64,000 nucleotides of DNA from Syntrophomonas sp. DTU019 (GCA_913757435.1 CAJYDM010000003.1:124001-188000), one strand, 5' to 3'; numbered from the stretch's first letter, positions 34,737-46,126 are shown. Made by a program: numbers and translations. The notes: generated by a model not told the origin, from the sequence alone.

Positions 34737-35644
34737 ACCATAAAACCTCTCTGCTGGTGGGAGAAGATGTGGAAGGGGAGCGTCTGGACGCCTTTGTTGC
34801 GGACAGTGTCGGCAGCCTGTCGCGTTCTCAAGTGCAGAAGTTGATCGTTGAAGGCCAGGTCCGGGTGGACAGTGAGATGCGCAAGGCCAGCTATAAAGTC
34901 CGTGCCGGGGAGGTGGTGTCAGTGGAGGTGCCGGAAGCGCTTCCGGTCAGGCTGCAGGCCGAAGACATTCCACTGCAGATCATTTATCAGGACAACGATG
35001 TAGTGGTGGTAAACAAACCCAAAGGTCTGGTGGTCCACCCCGCCCACGGCAACTGGGAACACACCCTGGTGAACGCCCTGCTCTACCATGTTAAGGACCT
35101 TTCCGGAATCAATGGCGAACTGCGTCCCGGCATTGTTCACCGCCTGGATAAGGATACTTCCGGGGTGATGGTAGTAGCCAAGAATGACGCCGCCCACCGA
35201 TCCCTGGCTGAGCAGATCAAGGCCCACACCATTCTGCGCCAGTATCTGGCCGTGGTTTACGGGGTCATAAAGGAGAATCAGGGCAGCATCGAGGCGCCTA
35301 TCGGGCGCAGCAAGACTGATCGCAAGAAAATGGCGGTGGTAGCTGACGGCAGAGCTGCGACCAGCCAGTATCAGGTCTTGGAGAGGTTTGACGGATACAC
35401 TTTGCTCAAGGTGACGTTGTTGACCGGGCGCACTCATCAAATCAGGGTGCATATGCAGTATCTCAAACATCCGGTAGTTGGTGACGCTCTTTATACTTCA
35501 CGCCAGTCTCCTGCAGGGGTGACTTCTCAGCTTTTGCATGCCAGTGTCTTAGGTTTTAACCACCCTGCCAGTGGGGCCTACCTTGAATTCAGCTCAGATC
35601 CGCCTGCGGAGTTTCAACAATTCCTTTCCCGGCTGCGGACCTGA
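34733..35644 (+). CDS. rluD: RluD-type 23S rRNA pseudouridine synthase
   Basis: The 303-residue protein has an N-terminal S4 RNA-binding domain (ERLDAFVADSVGSLSRSQVQ, VRVDSEMRKASYKVRAGE). The catalytic domain has HRLDKDTSGVMVVAKN, with the active-site Asp, and LLTGRTHQIRVHM. It is paired with lspA as in many Firmicutes. The last 45 codons and the region behind the stop were duplicated in tandem, leaving this gene intact. Confidence 0.92.
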   Translation: MNHKTSLLVGEDVEGERLDAFVADSVGSLSRSQVQKLIVEGQVRVDSEMRKASYKVRAGEVVSVEVPEALPVRLQAEDIPLQIIYQDNDVVVVNKPKGLVVHPAHGNWEHTLVNALLYHVKDLSGINGELRPGIVHRLDKDTSGVMVVAKNDAAHRSLAEQIKAHTILRQYLAVVYGVIKENQGSIEAPIGRSKTDRKKMAVVADGRAATSQYQVLERFDGYTLLKVTLLTGRTHQIRVHMQYLKHPVVGDALYTSRQSPAGVTSQLLHASVLGFNHPASGAYLEFSSDPPAEFQQFLSRLRT

Positions 35645-35878
35645 GGGGACACAAAAAAACAGTTACAAGCTGTGTCGTATTAGGTAATATAATTCCTGCA
35701 GGGGTGACTTCTCAGCTTTTGCATGCCAGTGTCTTAGGTTTTAACCACCCTGCCAGTGGGGCCTACCTTGAATTCAGTTCAGATCCGCCTGCTGAGTTTC
35801 AACAATTCCTTTCCCGGCTGCGGACCTGAGGGGACACAAAAAAACAGTTACAAGCTGTGTCGTATTAGGTAATATAAT
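35509..35878 (+). repeat. 185-bp tandem duplication of the rluD tail
   Basis: Unit one (35509-35693) covers the last rluD codons, its stop and 49 bases beyond. Unit two (35694-35878) is the same apart from two single-base changes (AGCTCAG to AGTTCAG, GCGGAG to GCTGAG). The second copy is a promoterless gene fragment. Confidence 0.95.
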
Positions 35879-35984
35879 AAGTGATGCTAGGGGAGAAGGA
35901 TATTTTTATGGGGTAGTTCATATAATGAACAACCCAATATTGTGTACTTGCGACCGGTTACGGCGGTTGGGGAGGAGAGTATAG

Positions 35985-36512
35985 TTGAATTCTATTATCG
36001 GTTTTTTTCGTGGCCGCGAGTTAAAGCTGCTCTATTTTATCAACCAGCATTATAAATGCCGGGTCCTGGACATACTAATGCAGGTTTTTACCAATTTGGG
36101 TTCACTGCCGGTAGTGGTAGCAGTGCCGGTGATATTGATGTTCTCCGACAACAATCATCTTTACGCTTTGGGGCGGGATATGGCCGTTGTCCTTATTATC
36201 AGCCAGACCCTGGTGCACACCATTAAATGTATGGTTTACCGCGAACGGCCTTTCAAGGTCCTGGAAGATATCATTGCCAATAAGCCGCCCACATCAAAGC
36301 GATCCTTTCCTTCCGGCCATACTTGTGCCGCGTTTGCCCTGGCCTTGCCGGTAAGTTGGGTAGCGCCTGATTTGGCCCCGTTGGCTCTGGGTATGGCAGG
36401 CATCGTGGGGGTGTCACGGGTATATTTGGGAGCACATTATCCCAGCGATGTCCTGGCCGGATTGGGCATAGCCCTGGCATCATTCTACATGGCTTCACAC
36501 TATTGGATATAA
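35985..36512 (+). CDS. PAP2-superfamily membrane phosphatase
   Basis: The 175-residue protein starts at TTG with GGGGAGGAG upstream. The tripartite acid-phosphatase signature is complete: KCMVYRERPF, SFPSGHTCAAFA and SRVYLGAHYPSDVLAG. Several membrane spans surround it. Members dephosphorylate lipid phosphates such as undecaprenyl pyrophosphate or phosphatidic acid. It precedes a glycosyltransferase by 28 bases, suggesting a shared cell-envelope role. The substrate is not clear. Confidence 0.85.
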   Translation: MNSIIGFFRGRELKLLYFINQHYKCRVLDILMQVFTNLGSLPVVVAVPVILMFSDNNHLYALGRDMAVVLIISQTLVHTIKCMVYRERPFKVLEDIIANKPPTSKRSFPSGHTCAAFALALPVSWVAPDLAPLALGMAGIVGVSRVYLGAHYPSDVLAGLGIALASFYMASHYWI

Positions 36513-36540
36513 TACTTTAAAGTAGATGAAGGTAAATACC

Positions 36541-37644
36541 ATGCGCCTCGCGATTTTTTCAGATACCTATTTCCCTCAGGTCAATGGGGTCAGCGTCATC
36601 CTGGGGAAAATGAAAGATTATATGCAGCAAAATGGAATAGAATACGTGTATTTTGTTCCGGGGGATAAGTCTGAACCCGGGGTTTTTACTTTTGGCGGGA
36701 GTAAGTTCCCGCTTTATCCGGAACTGCTGATCACCATGCCGCGTTATCATGAGATTGCTCGTATACTGGACGAATTCAAGCCTGATGTGGTTCATCTGGC
36801 CACCGAATTCACCTTGGGCTGGCAGGGGATGAAATACGCTCTTCGCCATGACCTGCCCTTAACATCCACTTATCACACCAATTTCGTGCAATATCTGAGC
36901 TATTACGGCCTGCCCTTCCTGGAAAAACCGGGCTGGCGCTATCTGCGCTGGTTCCATCGGCATTGTCAGGTCAATTTCAGCCCTTCAGTGAGCACCCTGC
37001 GCCTCTTAGAGGAGCATGACATCCCTAATCTGCGCCACTGCCCCCATGGAATTGACAGTGAGCTGTTTAACCCTGCCTATCGCAGCGAAGCAATACGCCT
37101 GCGCTATATGGAAGACCCACAGGGAAAAATACTCCTGTATGTGGGTCGCATTGCCCCGGAAAAGGACCTGGAGGTATTGATGGAGGCGGCCGCCCATTTG
37201 AACCGGCGCGGCTTGAAGTACCGCCTGCTCATGGTGGGGGATGGCCCGGCGCGCCAAAAACTAGAGGAAACGAAGATCGAAAATGTAGTCTTTTTAGGCT
37301 ATCAACGCGGACAGGATCTTTATGACCTGTATGCCTCAGCCGATATCTTCGTGTTTCCATCGGTGACCGAGACCTTCGGCAATGTGATACTGGAAGCCAT
37401 GGCTTCGGGGCTGCCAGTTGTGGCAGCCCCCGCCGGAGGAGTCGAGGACAATCTTATCGAGGGTCATAACGGTCTGGCTTTTAAGGCTGGCGATGCTGCC
37501 GATATGGCGGATCAGATTGAAATTTTAATCAAACAGCCCGAGTTGCTGGCAACCCTGGCTAAAGGAGCATTGGACCACGCCCGCTCCCGCAATTGGGACG
37601 GTATACTGGCGGATTTTTATCAGACTTTGTACCAATTGACTTAA
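36541..37644 (+). CDS. GT4-family glycosyltransferase
   Basis: The protein has 367 residues from ATG 36541 (GAAGGT upstream); an in-frame ATG at 36526 is less well placed. It is a GT-B fold with the N-terminal motif LAIFSDTYFPQVNGVSVIL, the donor-side YVGRIAPEKDLEVLMEAA and E-x7-E in ETFGNVILEAMASGLPVVA. The pattern resembles MgtA/PimB-like mannosyl- or glucosyltransferases acting on membrane lipids. The donor and acceptor cannot be read from sequence. Confidence 0.85.
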   Translation: MRLAIFSDTYFPQVNGVSVILGKMKDYMQQNGIEYVYFVPGDKSEPGVFTFGGSKFPLYPELLITMPRYHEIARILDEFKPDVVHLATEFTLGWQGMKYALRHDLPLTSTYHTNFVQYLSYYGLPFLEKPGWRYLRWFHRHCQVNFSPSVSTLRLLEEHDIPNLRHCPHGIDSELFNPAYRSEAIRLRYMEDPQGKILLYVGRIAPEKDLEVLMEAAAHLNRRGLKYRLLMVGDGPARQKLEETKIENVVFLGYQRGQDLYDLYASADIFVFPSVTETFGNVILEAMASGLPVVAAPAGGVEDNLIEGHNGLAFKAGDAADMADQIEILIKQPELLATLAKGALDHARSRNWDGILADFYQTLYQLT

Positions 37645-37665
37645 CGGTTTTAGGCAATAAAAAAA

Positions 37666-37694
37666 TTGACACAGACCGCAGCTTTGTTTAGAAT
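37666..37694 (+). promoter_or_regulatory. Promoter of the pyr operon
   Basis: TTGACA (37666-37671), 17 bases, TAGAAT (37689-37694), close to consensus. Confidence 0.8.
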
Positions 37695-37699
37695 TGCTT

Positions 37700-37793
37700 A
37701 AGAGCCTTTAAGTTGGCCCCGTGAGGCTAGCAAGGATTAATGTGTCAGGTTGCGCCTGCCTTGAGTCTTACGGACCAGGCAGGCTTTTTATTT
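37700..37793 (+). promoter_or_regulatory. PyrR attenuator 1 (leader)
   Basis: A PyrR-binding loop TTGGCCCCGTGAGGCTAGCAAGG (shown as 37714-37735; key CCCCGTGAGGCT) is followed by the terminator GCCTGCCT/AGGCAGGC (37754-37784) and TTTTTATTT. UMP-bound PyrR would favour termination. Confidence 0.88.
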
Positions 37794-37814
37794 GGCGGAG
37801 ACCAGGGGGGATGA

Positions 37815-38372
<558 letters not shown>

Positions 38373-38386
38373 ATAACATCCCTTTA

Positions 38387-38466
38387 AACTGGTCCAGAGA
38401 GGCCGGCAAGGGAGAAACCCAGCAGACACGGGCACCTTCCTTGCATCAACGGGGAAGGTTTTTTTG
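38387..38466 (+). promoter_or_regulatory. PyrR attenuator 2 (pyrR-pyrB gap)
   Basis: A second PyrR-binding loop (GGTCCAGAGAGGCCGGC, from 38391) matches the consensus TCCAGAGAGGCY almost exactly. A terminator ACCTTCC/GGAAGGT (38434-38459) with seven T residues follows. It separates pyrR from the biosynthetic genes. Confidence 0.88.
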
Positions 38467-38623
38467 TGCCATAAGCCGGGGGATGCCGGATCAGACCATG
38501 GCTTATACAATCGGGATGGCAGAGCAATGGTTTTGTATGCAATGCAGCATAAGCGAATGACAGGCAGCATAGTGGGACGAATGGGGCTTAGTGGCAAAGG
38601 CAGCAGTTAAAGGAGGCTTTAAG

Positions 38624-39565
38624 GTGAAACTGGACCGCAGAAAAGATCTACTGGGCATCAAGGATCTGAGCAGGGAGGAGATCGATCAGATTCTGGATAC
38701 AGCAATACCCATGAAAGACGTTATTAAGCGGGATATAAAAAAGGTGCCCACCTTGAGGGGCAAAGCCATGGTAACAATTTTCTATGAGAACAGCACTCGT
38801 ACCCGTACCTCATTCGAGATCGCGGGCAAATATCTCAGCGCCGATACTGTCAATCTGGCTGTCAATACCAGCAGCGTGCAGAAGGGGGAAAGTCTGCGCG
38901 ATACCCTCAAGACCATAGAAGTGATGGGCTTTGATCTCATGGTGATGCGCCACAGCATGAGCGGTACTCCCCATTATGCGGCCCGCTGCACTAAAATGCG
39001 GGTAGTCAATGCGGGTGACGGGCAAAATGAGCATCCCACCCAGGCCCTCCTGGATATGTTCACCATCAGGGAGCACAAAGGCACCCTGGAAAACCTGAAA
39101 GTGGCCATTGTGGGCGACATCCGCCACAGCCGGGTAGCCCGCTCCAATATATACGGATTATCCCGCTACGGATGTGAGATCCGCGTGGTCGGACCAGCTA
39201 CATTAATCCCCCCGGAGGTGGAAAAACTGGGGGTTAAGAGTTATTACAGCCTGGAGGCGGCGGTCAAGGATGCCGATGTGGTGAACGTTTTGCGCGTGCA
39301 GCGGGAACGGCAGCAAGCCGGCCTGTTTCCCTCCCTGGATGAGTATGCCGAACTTTACATGGTAAGCCCAGAGCGCCTCAAAGGGGCCAAGGATGACGTA
39401 TTAGTACTGCACCCCGGGCCAATGAACCGCGGCGTGGAGATATCCAGCAGCCTGGCCGACAGCACTCAGGCGGTGATCAATGAACAGGTGACCAACGGAG
39501 TAGCAGTGCGGATGGCCATTTTATTCCTGATGATGGGGGGCGCCAAAGATGAAATTGCTGGTTAA
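38624..39565 (+). CDS. pyrB: Aspartate carbamoyltransferase catalytic subunit
   Basis: The protein has 313 residues from GTG 38624, chosen because AAAGGAGG lies seven bases before it; a frame from 38591 adds 11 unlikely residues. Carbamoyl-phosphate site [12 protein letters not shown], then [15 protein letters not shown] and [12 protein letters not shown]. It forms carbamoyl-aspartate. No pyrI partner is nearby, so a class without regulatory chains is expected. It overlaps pyrC by 17 bases. Confidence 0.93.
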   Translation: MKLDRRKDLLGIKDLSREEIDQILDTAIPMKDVIKRDIKKVPTLRGKAMVTIFYENSTRTRTSFEIAGKYLSADTVNLAVNTSSVQKGESLRDTLKTIEVMGFDLMVMRHSMSGTPHYAARCTKMRVVNAGDGQNEHPTQALLDMFTIREHKGTLENLKVAIVGDIRHSRVARSNIYGLSRYGCEIRVVGPATLIPPEVEKLGVKSYYSLEAAVKDADVVNVLRVQRERQQAGLFPSLDEYAELYMVSPERLKGAKDDVLVLHPGPMNRGVEISSSLADSTQAVINEQVTNGVAVRMAILFLMMGGAKDEIAG

Positions 39566-40841
39566 AGGCGGGCGAGTTATAGACCCGGAAAACGGGCGTG
39601 ACGAGCTGCTCGACATCCTGGTGAATAATGGCAAAATCGCGAAAATAGGCAAGAATATCAGAGCCAAGGATGCACAAATCCTGGATGCTCAAGGCAAAAT
39701 CGTATGCCCCGGCTTTATAGATATACACGTACATCTCCGTGAACCGGGATTTGAATACAAGGAAGACCTGGCCACCGGCACCCGTGCTGCCGCCGCCGGC
39801 GGCTTCACCACGGTGTGCTGTATGCCCAACACTGATCCGGTCATCGACAATATGGCGGTGGCGCGTTTTATCAAGGAGCAGTCCCAGCGCCGCGGAGTAA
39901 TTAACGTGCTGCCCATCGGCAGCATAACTAAGAAACAGGGCGGAGAAGAATTAAGTGAATATACCGACTTGCTGGCAGCGGGTTGTGTGGCTTTCTCGGA
40001 TGATGGCAGACCGGTAATGAGATCGGATGTGATGCGCAATGCTCTGGAATATAGCAAGATGTTCGGGGTACCCCTGTTGACCCACAGCGAAGATGCCTAT
40101 CTGAGTGCCGGAGGGCAGATGCATGAGGGCTTTTACTCCACCTTCTACGGTCTGAAAGGCATTCCAGCGGCTGCAGAAGAAGCCATGGTAGCCCGGGACA
40201 TAATCCTCACCCGCCTCACCGGAGGAAAGCTTCATATCTGCCATGCTTCCACGGCTGGCACCATGGAGTTGATCCGCCAGGCCAAAGCTGAAGGGCTTCA
40301 GGTTACCTGTGAGGTAACCCCCCACCACCTGACCTTGAGTGATGAGCTAGTGGGCAGTTATGACACTGACACCAAGGTGGCTCCGCCACTGCGCAGCCAC
40401 GAACATATCGAGGCCTTAAGGGCGGCTCTCTTAGACGGCACGGTCGACTGCCTGGCTACTGATCACGCCCCTCACCATTTGGAGAGCAAAGATTGCGAAT
40501 ACGACATGGCAGCAGCGGGAATTTCGGGACTGGAAACCGCTGTAGCGGTGATAATGGATCGACTGGTCAACACCGGTATTTTGCCCATAGCGGATTTGGT
40601 CAGGCTGTTTACCGTCGGCCCGGCAGACATAATAAACCTGCCCAAAGGCCGTCTCAACATCAGTGATGCCGCCGACATCACCATAATCGATCCTGAATTG
40701 ACTAGAATCGTGGAACCTGAAAAATTCTATTCCAAGGGCAAAAACACGCCATTTAAAGGCATGCAGCTTACCGGTTGGCCCTGGGCCACCATCGTGGCCG
40801 GCAAACTGGTCTATATTGACGGCAACATAGCGGAGGAGTGA
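39549..40841 (+). CDS. pyrC: Dihydroorotase
   Basis: The 430-residue class I dihydroorotase (amidohydrolase) has zinc motifs [18 protein letters not shown] and HICHAST, and the catalytic Asp in [10 protein letters not shown]. It closes carbamoyl-aspartate to dihydroorotate. It is the second pyr gene, overlapping pyrB. Confidence 0.94.
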   Translation: MKLLVKGGRVIDPENGRDELLDILVNNGKIAKIGKNIRAKDAQILDAQGKIVCPGFIDIHVHLREPGFEYKEDLATGTRAAAAGGFTTVCCMPNTDPVIDNMAVARFIKEQSQRRGVINVLPIGSITKKQGGEELSEYTDLLAAGCVAFSDDGRPVMRSDVMRNALEYSKMFGVPLLTHSEDAYLSAGGQMHEGFYSTFYGLKGIPAAAEEAMVARDIILTRLTGGKLHICHASTAGTMELIRQAKAEGLQVTCEVTPHHLTLSDELVGSYDTDTKVAPPLRSHEHIEALRAALLDGTVDCLATDHAPHHLESKDCEYDMAAAGISGLETAVAVIMDRLVNTGILPIADLVRLFTVGPADIINLPKGRLNISDAADITIIDPELTRIVEPEKFYSKGKNTPFKGMQLTGWPWATIVAGKLVYIDGNIAEE

Positions 40842-40848
40842 CATTGAT

Positions 40849-41913
40849 TTGAAAGGCTACCTGGTGCTCGAAAACGGCCGGGTTTTTACCGGAAAACTAT
40901 TGAACGATTGCCTTCGGGCGGGTGGTGAAGTGGTCTTTACCACCGCCATGATCAGCTATCAAGATATCATAACCGACCCTTCTTATTACGGTCAAATAGT
41001 AGTCATGACCTACCCTTTGGTAGGCAATGTAGGCCTGGTAGAAAAGAGTTATGCCTCCCGCGGGGCTATGCTGCGCGGTCTGGTGATGCGCGAAGCTACC
41101 GATTTTCCCAGTCATTATGAGATGGAAACCGATTTGATCAGCTTCCTCAACAAAAGCGAGATAGCGGTGTTGACCGAGGTCGATACCCGCGCTCTGACCC
41201 GGGCGATCCGCCGTGAGGGTAGTATGGGCGGGATTATTACTGATACTATAGATCAATTGGCCGGCTTGATCGCCAAGGCGGAGAACGCCCGCCGGGAATT
41301 GCAGGGAGATCTGGTACAGTATGTTACCCGCAAGAACATTATGAAATTTGGGAACGGAGAAAGCCGCGTGGTCATGCTCGACTTGGGCACCAAGCGCGGC
41401 TATATAGACCTGTTGACCGAGCGTGGCTGCGAAGTGGTAGCGGTTCCCGCCGGCACCACTGCAGTCGAAATCCTGGAACTGAATCCGGACGGGATTATGG
41501 TTTCCGATGGCCCCGGCGACCCTACCGCTATCTCCTATGCCGCTGCCGCCTGCCGGGACCTGTTGGGCAAGAAGCCTATGTTTGGTATTGGTCTGGGGCA
41601 CCAGGTTCTGGCCCTGGCTCTAGGTGCCAGCATCAGCCGCCTGCCTTACGGGCATCGCGGCAGCAACCATCCGGTAAAAGATCTTAAGACGGGGCGGGTG
41701 TACATCACCACCCAAAACCATGGGTTTCAAGTTGAAGAAGATACTCTGGGGAGTAATATTGAAGTGATTCTGCGCAGCCTGAATGACGGGAGCGTGGAAG
41801 GCATCAGGCATCGCCGCCTGCCTATATTTTCGGTGCAGTTTGATCCCGAAGGGTTCCCCGGATACAGTGAAACCGGTTTTTATCTGGACGACTTTGTGGG
41901 TGCGCTGAAATAG
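40849..41913 (+). CDS. carA: Carbamoyl-phosphate synthase small subunit, glutaminase triad lost
   Basis: The 354-residue protein, TTG start, aligns end to end with CarA: N-terminal domain (VVMTYPLVGNVG, DTRALTRAIRREGSMGG), then a class I glutamine amidotransferase domain. The nucleophile elbow, normally GICLGHQ, reads GIGLGHQ (Gly248), and the usual HPE reads DPE (Asp332-Glu334). Cys and His of the triad are both absent while the surrounding fold (GHRGSNHPV, TQNHGF) is kept. It should bind CarB but cannot hydrolyse glutamine. It is in normal operon position between pyrC and carB. Confidence 0.9.
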   Translation: MKGYLVLENGRVFTGKLLNDCLRAGGEVVFTTAMISYQDIITDPSYYGQIVVMTYPLVGNVGLVEKSYASRGAMLRGLVMREATDFPSHYEMETDLISFLNKSEIAVLTEVDTRALTRAIRREGSMGGIITDTIDQLAGLIAKAENARRELQGDLVQYVTRKNIMKFGNGESRVVMLDLGTKRGYIDLLTERGCEVVAVPAGTTAVEILELNPDGIMVSDGPGDPTAISYAAAACRDLLGKKPMFGIGLGHQVLALALGASISRLPYGHRGSNHPVKDLKTGRVYITTQNHGFQVEEDTLGSNIEVILRSLNDGSVEGIRHRRLPIFSVQFDPEGFPGYSETGFYLDDFVGALK

Positions 41914-41937
41914 CGCGCCTTGACTGGAGGATATATT

Positions 41938-44900
41938 ATGCCATTGGACAGTAACCTCAAAAAGGTGCTGGTCATCGGCTCCGGCCCGATCATCATCGGG
42001 CAGGCCGCGGAGTTCGACTATGCCGGCACACAGGCCTGTAAAGCCATCAAGTCAGAGGGTTTGGAGGTAATTCTATTAAACAGCAATCCGGCCACTATAA
42101 TGACCGACACCGACATTGCGGACCGGGTCTATATGGAGCCTATCACCGTAGAAACGGTGGTAAAAATTCTGGATCGGGAAAACCCCGATGGAATCATCGC
42201 TAATTTAGGCGGGCAGGTCGGTTTGAATATGGCTCTGGCCCTGGACAAGGCCGGTATCCTGCGAGAAAAAGGAGTGCCGGTATTGGGGATGCCCCTAGAT
42301 GCCATCTATCGCGCCGAGGATCGGGAGATGTTCAAAGCCACCATGGAAGAGCTCGGCCAGCCGATTCCGGAGAGCAGCATAGTGCATAGCGTGGGTGAAG
42401 CTCTGCATTTCGCCGCCCAGGTGGGCTATCCTCTGATTGTCCGGCCTGCTTACACTTTGGGTGGCACCGGAGGCGGCACCGCCAATAATGATGATGAACT
42501 GGCCGAGATCGTAACCCGTGGCTTAAAGAGCAGCGCTATCCATCAAGCCCTGATAGAGCGGAGTGTGGCCGGTTACAAGGAAATTGAATTCGAGGTGATG
42601 CGAGACCATAATGACAACTGCATCACCATCTGCAGCATGGAGAACATCGACCCGGTGGGAATACACACCGGCGACAGCATTGTGGCCGCCCCGGCTCAGA
42701 CTTTAACCGACGAAGAGTATCAGATGCTGCGCTTCGCCTCTTTGAAAATCATCCGTGCCTTGAAGATCGCCGGGGGCTGCAACGTGCAATTCGCTCTGGA
42801 TCCCTTCAGCAAGAGATATTTTGTCATCGAGGTCAACCCCCGGGTCAGCCGCTCTTCGGCCCTGGCCTCCAAGGCCACCGGCTATCCTATCGCCACAGTG
42901 ACTACCAAGATCGCCCTCGGCTACAACCTGGATGAAATCCCCAACGCCATCACCGGCAAAACTACTGCCTGCTTCGAACCGGCCATTGACTATGTTGTCC
43001 TTAAGGTGCCGCGCTGGCCTTTTGACAAGTTCGTATTCGGCGACCGCCGCCTGGGTACGCAAATGAAGGCCACCGGTGAGGTCATGGCTATCGACCGCAG
43101 TTTTGAAGCCGCGTTCTTAAAATCCATCCGCTCGTTGGAAATCGGCATTAACGGCCTGCGGCTGCCAGAATTGACCGAACTGAGCGATGTGGAACTGAAA
43201 GCCCGGTTATCCGATGCTGACGATGAACGGATTTTTATCATTGCTGAAGCCTTTGTGCGCGGGGCTTCGATCGAGGAATTGCACCGCATTACCGCTATCG
43301 ATAAATATTTTCTAAAGAAATTTAAAAACATCATAGATTTCTCCAAACGATTGCAAGAGACCCCGTTGGGACTGGATATTCTCTTTGAAGCCAAGAAGAT
43401 AGGGGTCTCTGACAGTGAAATCGCCTGTTTGAAAGGCTGCTGTGAGGATGAAGTGCGCCGTTTGCGCCAATCCTATGGAATTCTCCCCACCTACAAGCTG
43501 GTAGACACCTGCGCAGCTGAGTTCGATGCCGAAACACCCTATTTTTATTCTTGCTATGAGGAGGAAAATGAAGCCGAACATGAGGAGGGGCAGCGCAAAG
43601 TCCTGGTGATTGGTTCCGGTCCCATACGCATCGGCCAGGGTGTGGAGTTTGACTACTGTTCGGTGCACTGTGTGTGGGCATTACGACAGGCCGGAATCAA
43701 GGCCATCATCGCTAACAATAACCCTGAAACGGTAAGCACCGATTTTGACACCTCTGACCGGCTGTACTTTGAACCATTGGTGTATGAAGATGTGATGAAC
43801 ATCATAGAAGAAGAGCGTCCCGAAGGGGTGATAGTGCAATTCGGCGGGCAGACCGCCATCAATCTGGCCAATCCTCTGGCCAGGGCAGGAGTGAAGCTGC
43901 TCGGCACCAGCAATGACAGCATTGATCGGGCCGAGGACCGCAACCGCTTCGACGCCATGGTAGCACAACTGGGCATACCCCGCCCACCCGGAAAAAGCGT
44001 ATTCAACCCTGATGAGGCAGTTTTGGTGGCAAGGCAGATCGGCTACCCGGTCCTGGTCAGGCCTTCTTATGTTCTAGGAGGGCGGGCTATGGAGATCGTG
44101 TACAGTGAAGCAGAACTGCGTCAATATATGCATACTGCGGTCAAGGCCAGCCGAGAACATCCAGTACTGGTGGATAAATACCTTTTGGGCCGTGAGATTG
44201 AGGTAGATGCGGTTTGTGACGGCAGGGAGGTTTTGATCCCCGGCATCATGCAGCATATCGAACGGGCCGGGGTGCATTCCGGGGATAGTATAGCAGTTTT
44301 CCCTGCCTACAGCTTGAGCCCCGCCATCAGGGATAAGGTGGTTGAACACACCACTGCTCTGGCTAGGGAATTGAAGGTGATAGGCCTGATCAACATACAG
44401 TTCGTAGAATTTGAAGATGAACTGTATGTACTGGAGGTCAATCCGCGCTCCAGCCGTACGGTGCCTTTTATCAGTAAAATAACCGGCATCCCGCTGGTCA
44501 AACTGGCTACCGAGATCATGCTGGGCAAAAGTCTTGAAGAACTGGGATACCTGGGCGGATTGTTTGTGACCCCGAATTTCTATGCGGTCAAGGTGCCGGT
44601 ATTCTCCTTCAATAAACTGCAACAGGTGGACATTAACCTGGGGCCGGAGATGAAATCCACAGGCGAGGTGTTGGGGATTGCCCATAGCTTGAACAGCGCC
44701 ATTTATAAGGGGCTGCAATCAGCCGGGGTGGATATCAAGGGTTCCGGCACCATGGTGGTCACGGTATCCGACAAGGACAAAGGCGAAGCCATCCCGGTCA
44801 TAGCGGAATTTGCCGAGCGGGGCTTCAAGATCATCGCCACCGAAGGAACTGCCCGGGCTTTGCGCAATCATGGCATTGAAGTGCAGACGGTCAAAAAGCT

Positions 44901-45162
44901 CAAGGAAGGCTCCCCCAACATTGTGGATCTGATTCGGCAGGGTAAAGTGGATGTGGTGGTGAATACTTTGACTCAGGGTCGCAGGCCGTTCAGCGATGGT
45001 TTCCATATCCGCCGCGCAGCGGTGGAATTAAATGTCCCCTGCCTGACCTCGCTCGATACTTTGAAGGTAATCCTGCAGGTATTGAAAGGCGATGAAGGTG
45101 CTAAGCCTCAAAAAGTGTTAAGCCTGCAGGAATATGTGGCTGAATATCATAGCCAAATTTGA
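41938..45162 (+). CDS. carB: Carbamoyl-phosphate synthase large subunit
   Basis: The protein has 1074 residues from ATG 41938 (GGAGG eight bases upstream). Two ATP-grasp halves are each introduced by [18 protein letters not shown] (residues near 10 and 550). The oligomerisation domain lies between, and an MGS allosteric domain at the C-terminus ([15 protein letters not shown]). It looks fully functional: it phosphorylates bicarbonate, takes up ammonia to give carbamate, then makes carbamoyl phosphate. Confidence 0.95.
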   Translation: MPLDSNLKKVLVIGSGPIIIGQAAEFDYAGTQACKAIKSEGLEVILLNSNPATIMTDTDIADRVYMEPITVETVVKILDRENPDGIIANLGGQVGLNMALALDKAGILREKGVPVLGMPLDAIYRAEDREMFKATMEELGQPIPESSIVHSVGEALHFAAQVGYPLIVRPAYTLGGTGGGTANNDDELAEIVTRGLKSSAIHQALIERSVAGYKEIEFEVMRDHNDNCITICSMENIDPVGIHTGDSIVAAPAQTLTDEEYQMLRFASLKIIRALKIAGGCNVQFALDPFSKRYFVIEVNPRVSRSSALASKATGYPIATVTTKIALGYNLDEIPNAITGKTTACFEPAIDYVVLKVPRWPFDKFVFGDRRLGTQMKATGEVMAIDRSFEAAFLKSIRSLEIGINGLRLPELTELSDVELKARLSDADDERIFIIAEAFVRGASIEELHRITAIDKYFLKKFKNIIDFSKRLQETPLGLDILFEAKKIGVSDSEIACLKGCCEDEVRRLRQSYGILPTYKLVDTCAAEFDAETPYFYSCYEEENEAEHEEGQRKVLVIGSGPIRIGQGVEFDYCSVHCVWALRQAGIKAIIANNNPETVSTDFDTSDRLYFEPLVYEDVMNIIEEERPEGVIVQFGGQTAINLANPLARAGVKLLGTSNDSIDRAEDRNRFDAMVAQLGIPRPPGKSVFNPDEAVLVARQIGYPVLVRPSYVLGGRAMEIVYSEAELRQYMHTAVKASREHPVLVDKYLLGREIEVDAVCDGREVLIPGIMQHIERAGVHSGDSIAVFPAYSLSPAIRDKVVEHTTALARELKVIGLINIQFVEFEDELYVLEVNPRSSRTVPFISKITGIPLVKLATEIMLGKSLEELGYLGGLFVTPNFYAVKVPVFSFNKLQQVDINLGPEMKSTGEVLGIAHSLNSAIYKGLQSAGVDIKGSGTMVVTVSDKDKGEAIPVIAEFAERGFKIIATEGTARALRNHGIEVQTVKKLKEGSPNIVDLIRQGKVDVVVNTLTQGRRPFSDGFHIRRAAVELNVPCLTSLDTLKVILQVLKGDEGAKPQKVLSLQEYVAEYHSQI

Positions 45163-45189
45163 TGATATATTTTAGTCGGAGGTAAAACC

Positions 45190-45972
45190 ATGCCTGCTGT
45201 AGAAAAAGCTTTGGTGGCCGCCCACCAGGAAGTGGCCCAGGGACTGTATGAGATAGAAGTGCTGGCTCCACAAATTGCTTCTGGTGCCAGACCCGGACAA
45301 TTTGTGCACGTTCGTCCTGGAGGGACTAGTGATCCCCTACTAAGACGGCCGCTCAGCCTGTATGATGTGGATCAGGAGCTGGGCAGCATAACCCTGCTTT
45401 ACAAGGTAGTGGGGCGAGGCACGGAACTGCTCAGCCGGGTGAAAAGCCGGGAATATATCGATATGATGGGACCTCTGGGGAGAGGTTTCACTTTGCCTCA
45501 GACTGGGCAAAGCATTCTTCTGATAGGGGGCGGTGTCGGCATAGCCCCCCTGATCTATCTGGCCCGGGTATTAAAGGCGCAGGACTGTACTGTTCAGGCT
45601 GCCTATGGAGCGGCCTCATTGCAGGATGCGGCGGTCTATCAGCGCAAATTTCAGCAACTGGGAATTGAAGCCTGGCCGGCAACTATGGATGGCAGCCTGG
45701 GTTACCAGGGCACGGTGGTGGGACTGTTGCACCAAATGGCACCTGCAATAAAAATCGATATGATTTATACTTGCGGCCCGGAAGGAATGATGAAGGCGGT
45801 CACTGACTATGCCCAGAGCCACCAGATACCCGGAGAGGTCTCCCTGGAAGAGACCATGGCCTGTGGAGTAGGAGCCTGTCTGGGCTGCGCCCGCAAGCTG
45901 AAACCTGAAGATGCCGATTATGCGAAGGTGTGCAAAGACGGGCCGGTCTTCAGCATGGATTTGATGGCCTAA
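45190..45972 (+). CDS. pyrK: Dihydroorotate dehydrogenase electron-transfer subunit
   Basis: The 260-residue protein has an FAD domain (RRPLSLYDVDQELGSITLLYK, broken by its R-P-L-S motif) and NAD site LLIGGGVGIAPL. A C-terminal [2Fe-2S] site follows, ETMACGVGACLGCARK with a later KVCKDG. It couples PyrD to NAD+, defining the class 1B enzyme. Confidence 0.93.
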   Translation: MPAVEKALVAAHQEVAQGLYEIEVLAPQIASGARPGQFVHVRPGGTSDPLLRRPLSLYDVDQELGSITLLYKVVGRGTELLSRVKSREYIDMMGPLGRGFTLPQTGQSILLIGGGVGIAPLIYLARVLKAQDCTVQAAYGAASLQDAAVYQRKFQQLGIEAWPATMDGSLGYQGTVVGLLHQMAPAIKIDMIYTCGPEGMMKAVTDYAQSHQIPGEVSLEETMACGVGACLGCARKLKPEDADYAKVCKDGPVFSMDLMA

Positions 45973-45975
45973 GCA

Positions 45976-46001
45976 ATAATGACCGGTAGACCGGTCATTA
46001 T
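45976..46001. repeat. 12-bp perfect palindrome between pyrK and pyrD
   Basis: ATAATGACCGGT-AG-ACCGGTCATTAT. With no T-run after it, an operator or RNA-processing hairpin is as likely as a terminator. Confidence 0.6.
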
Positions 46002-46126
46002 CTGTGAGGACACAAAGGGACATTTAGTTTTTGCCAACACTGTAATCAGATTGTAGAACAAATATTTTAAGCTGGAATTAGGCCTGTGTTAAAATTGGGT
46101 AAATAATTGGATAGGAGGGCCATACT

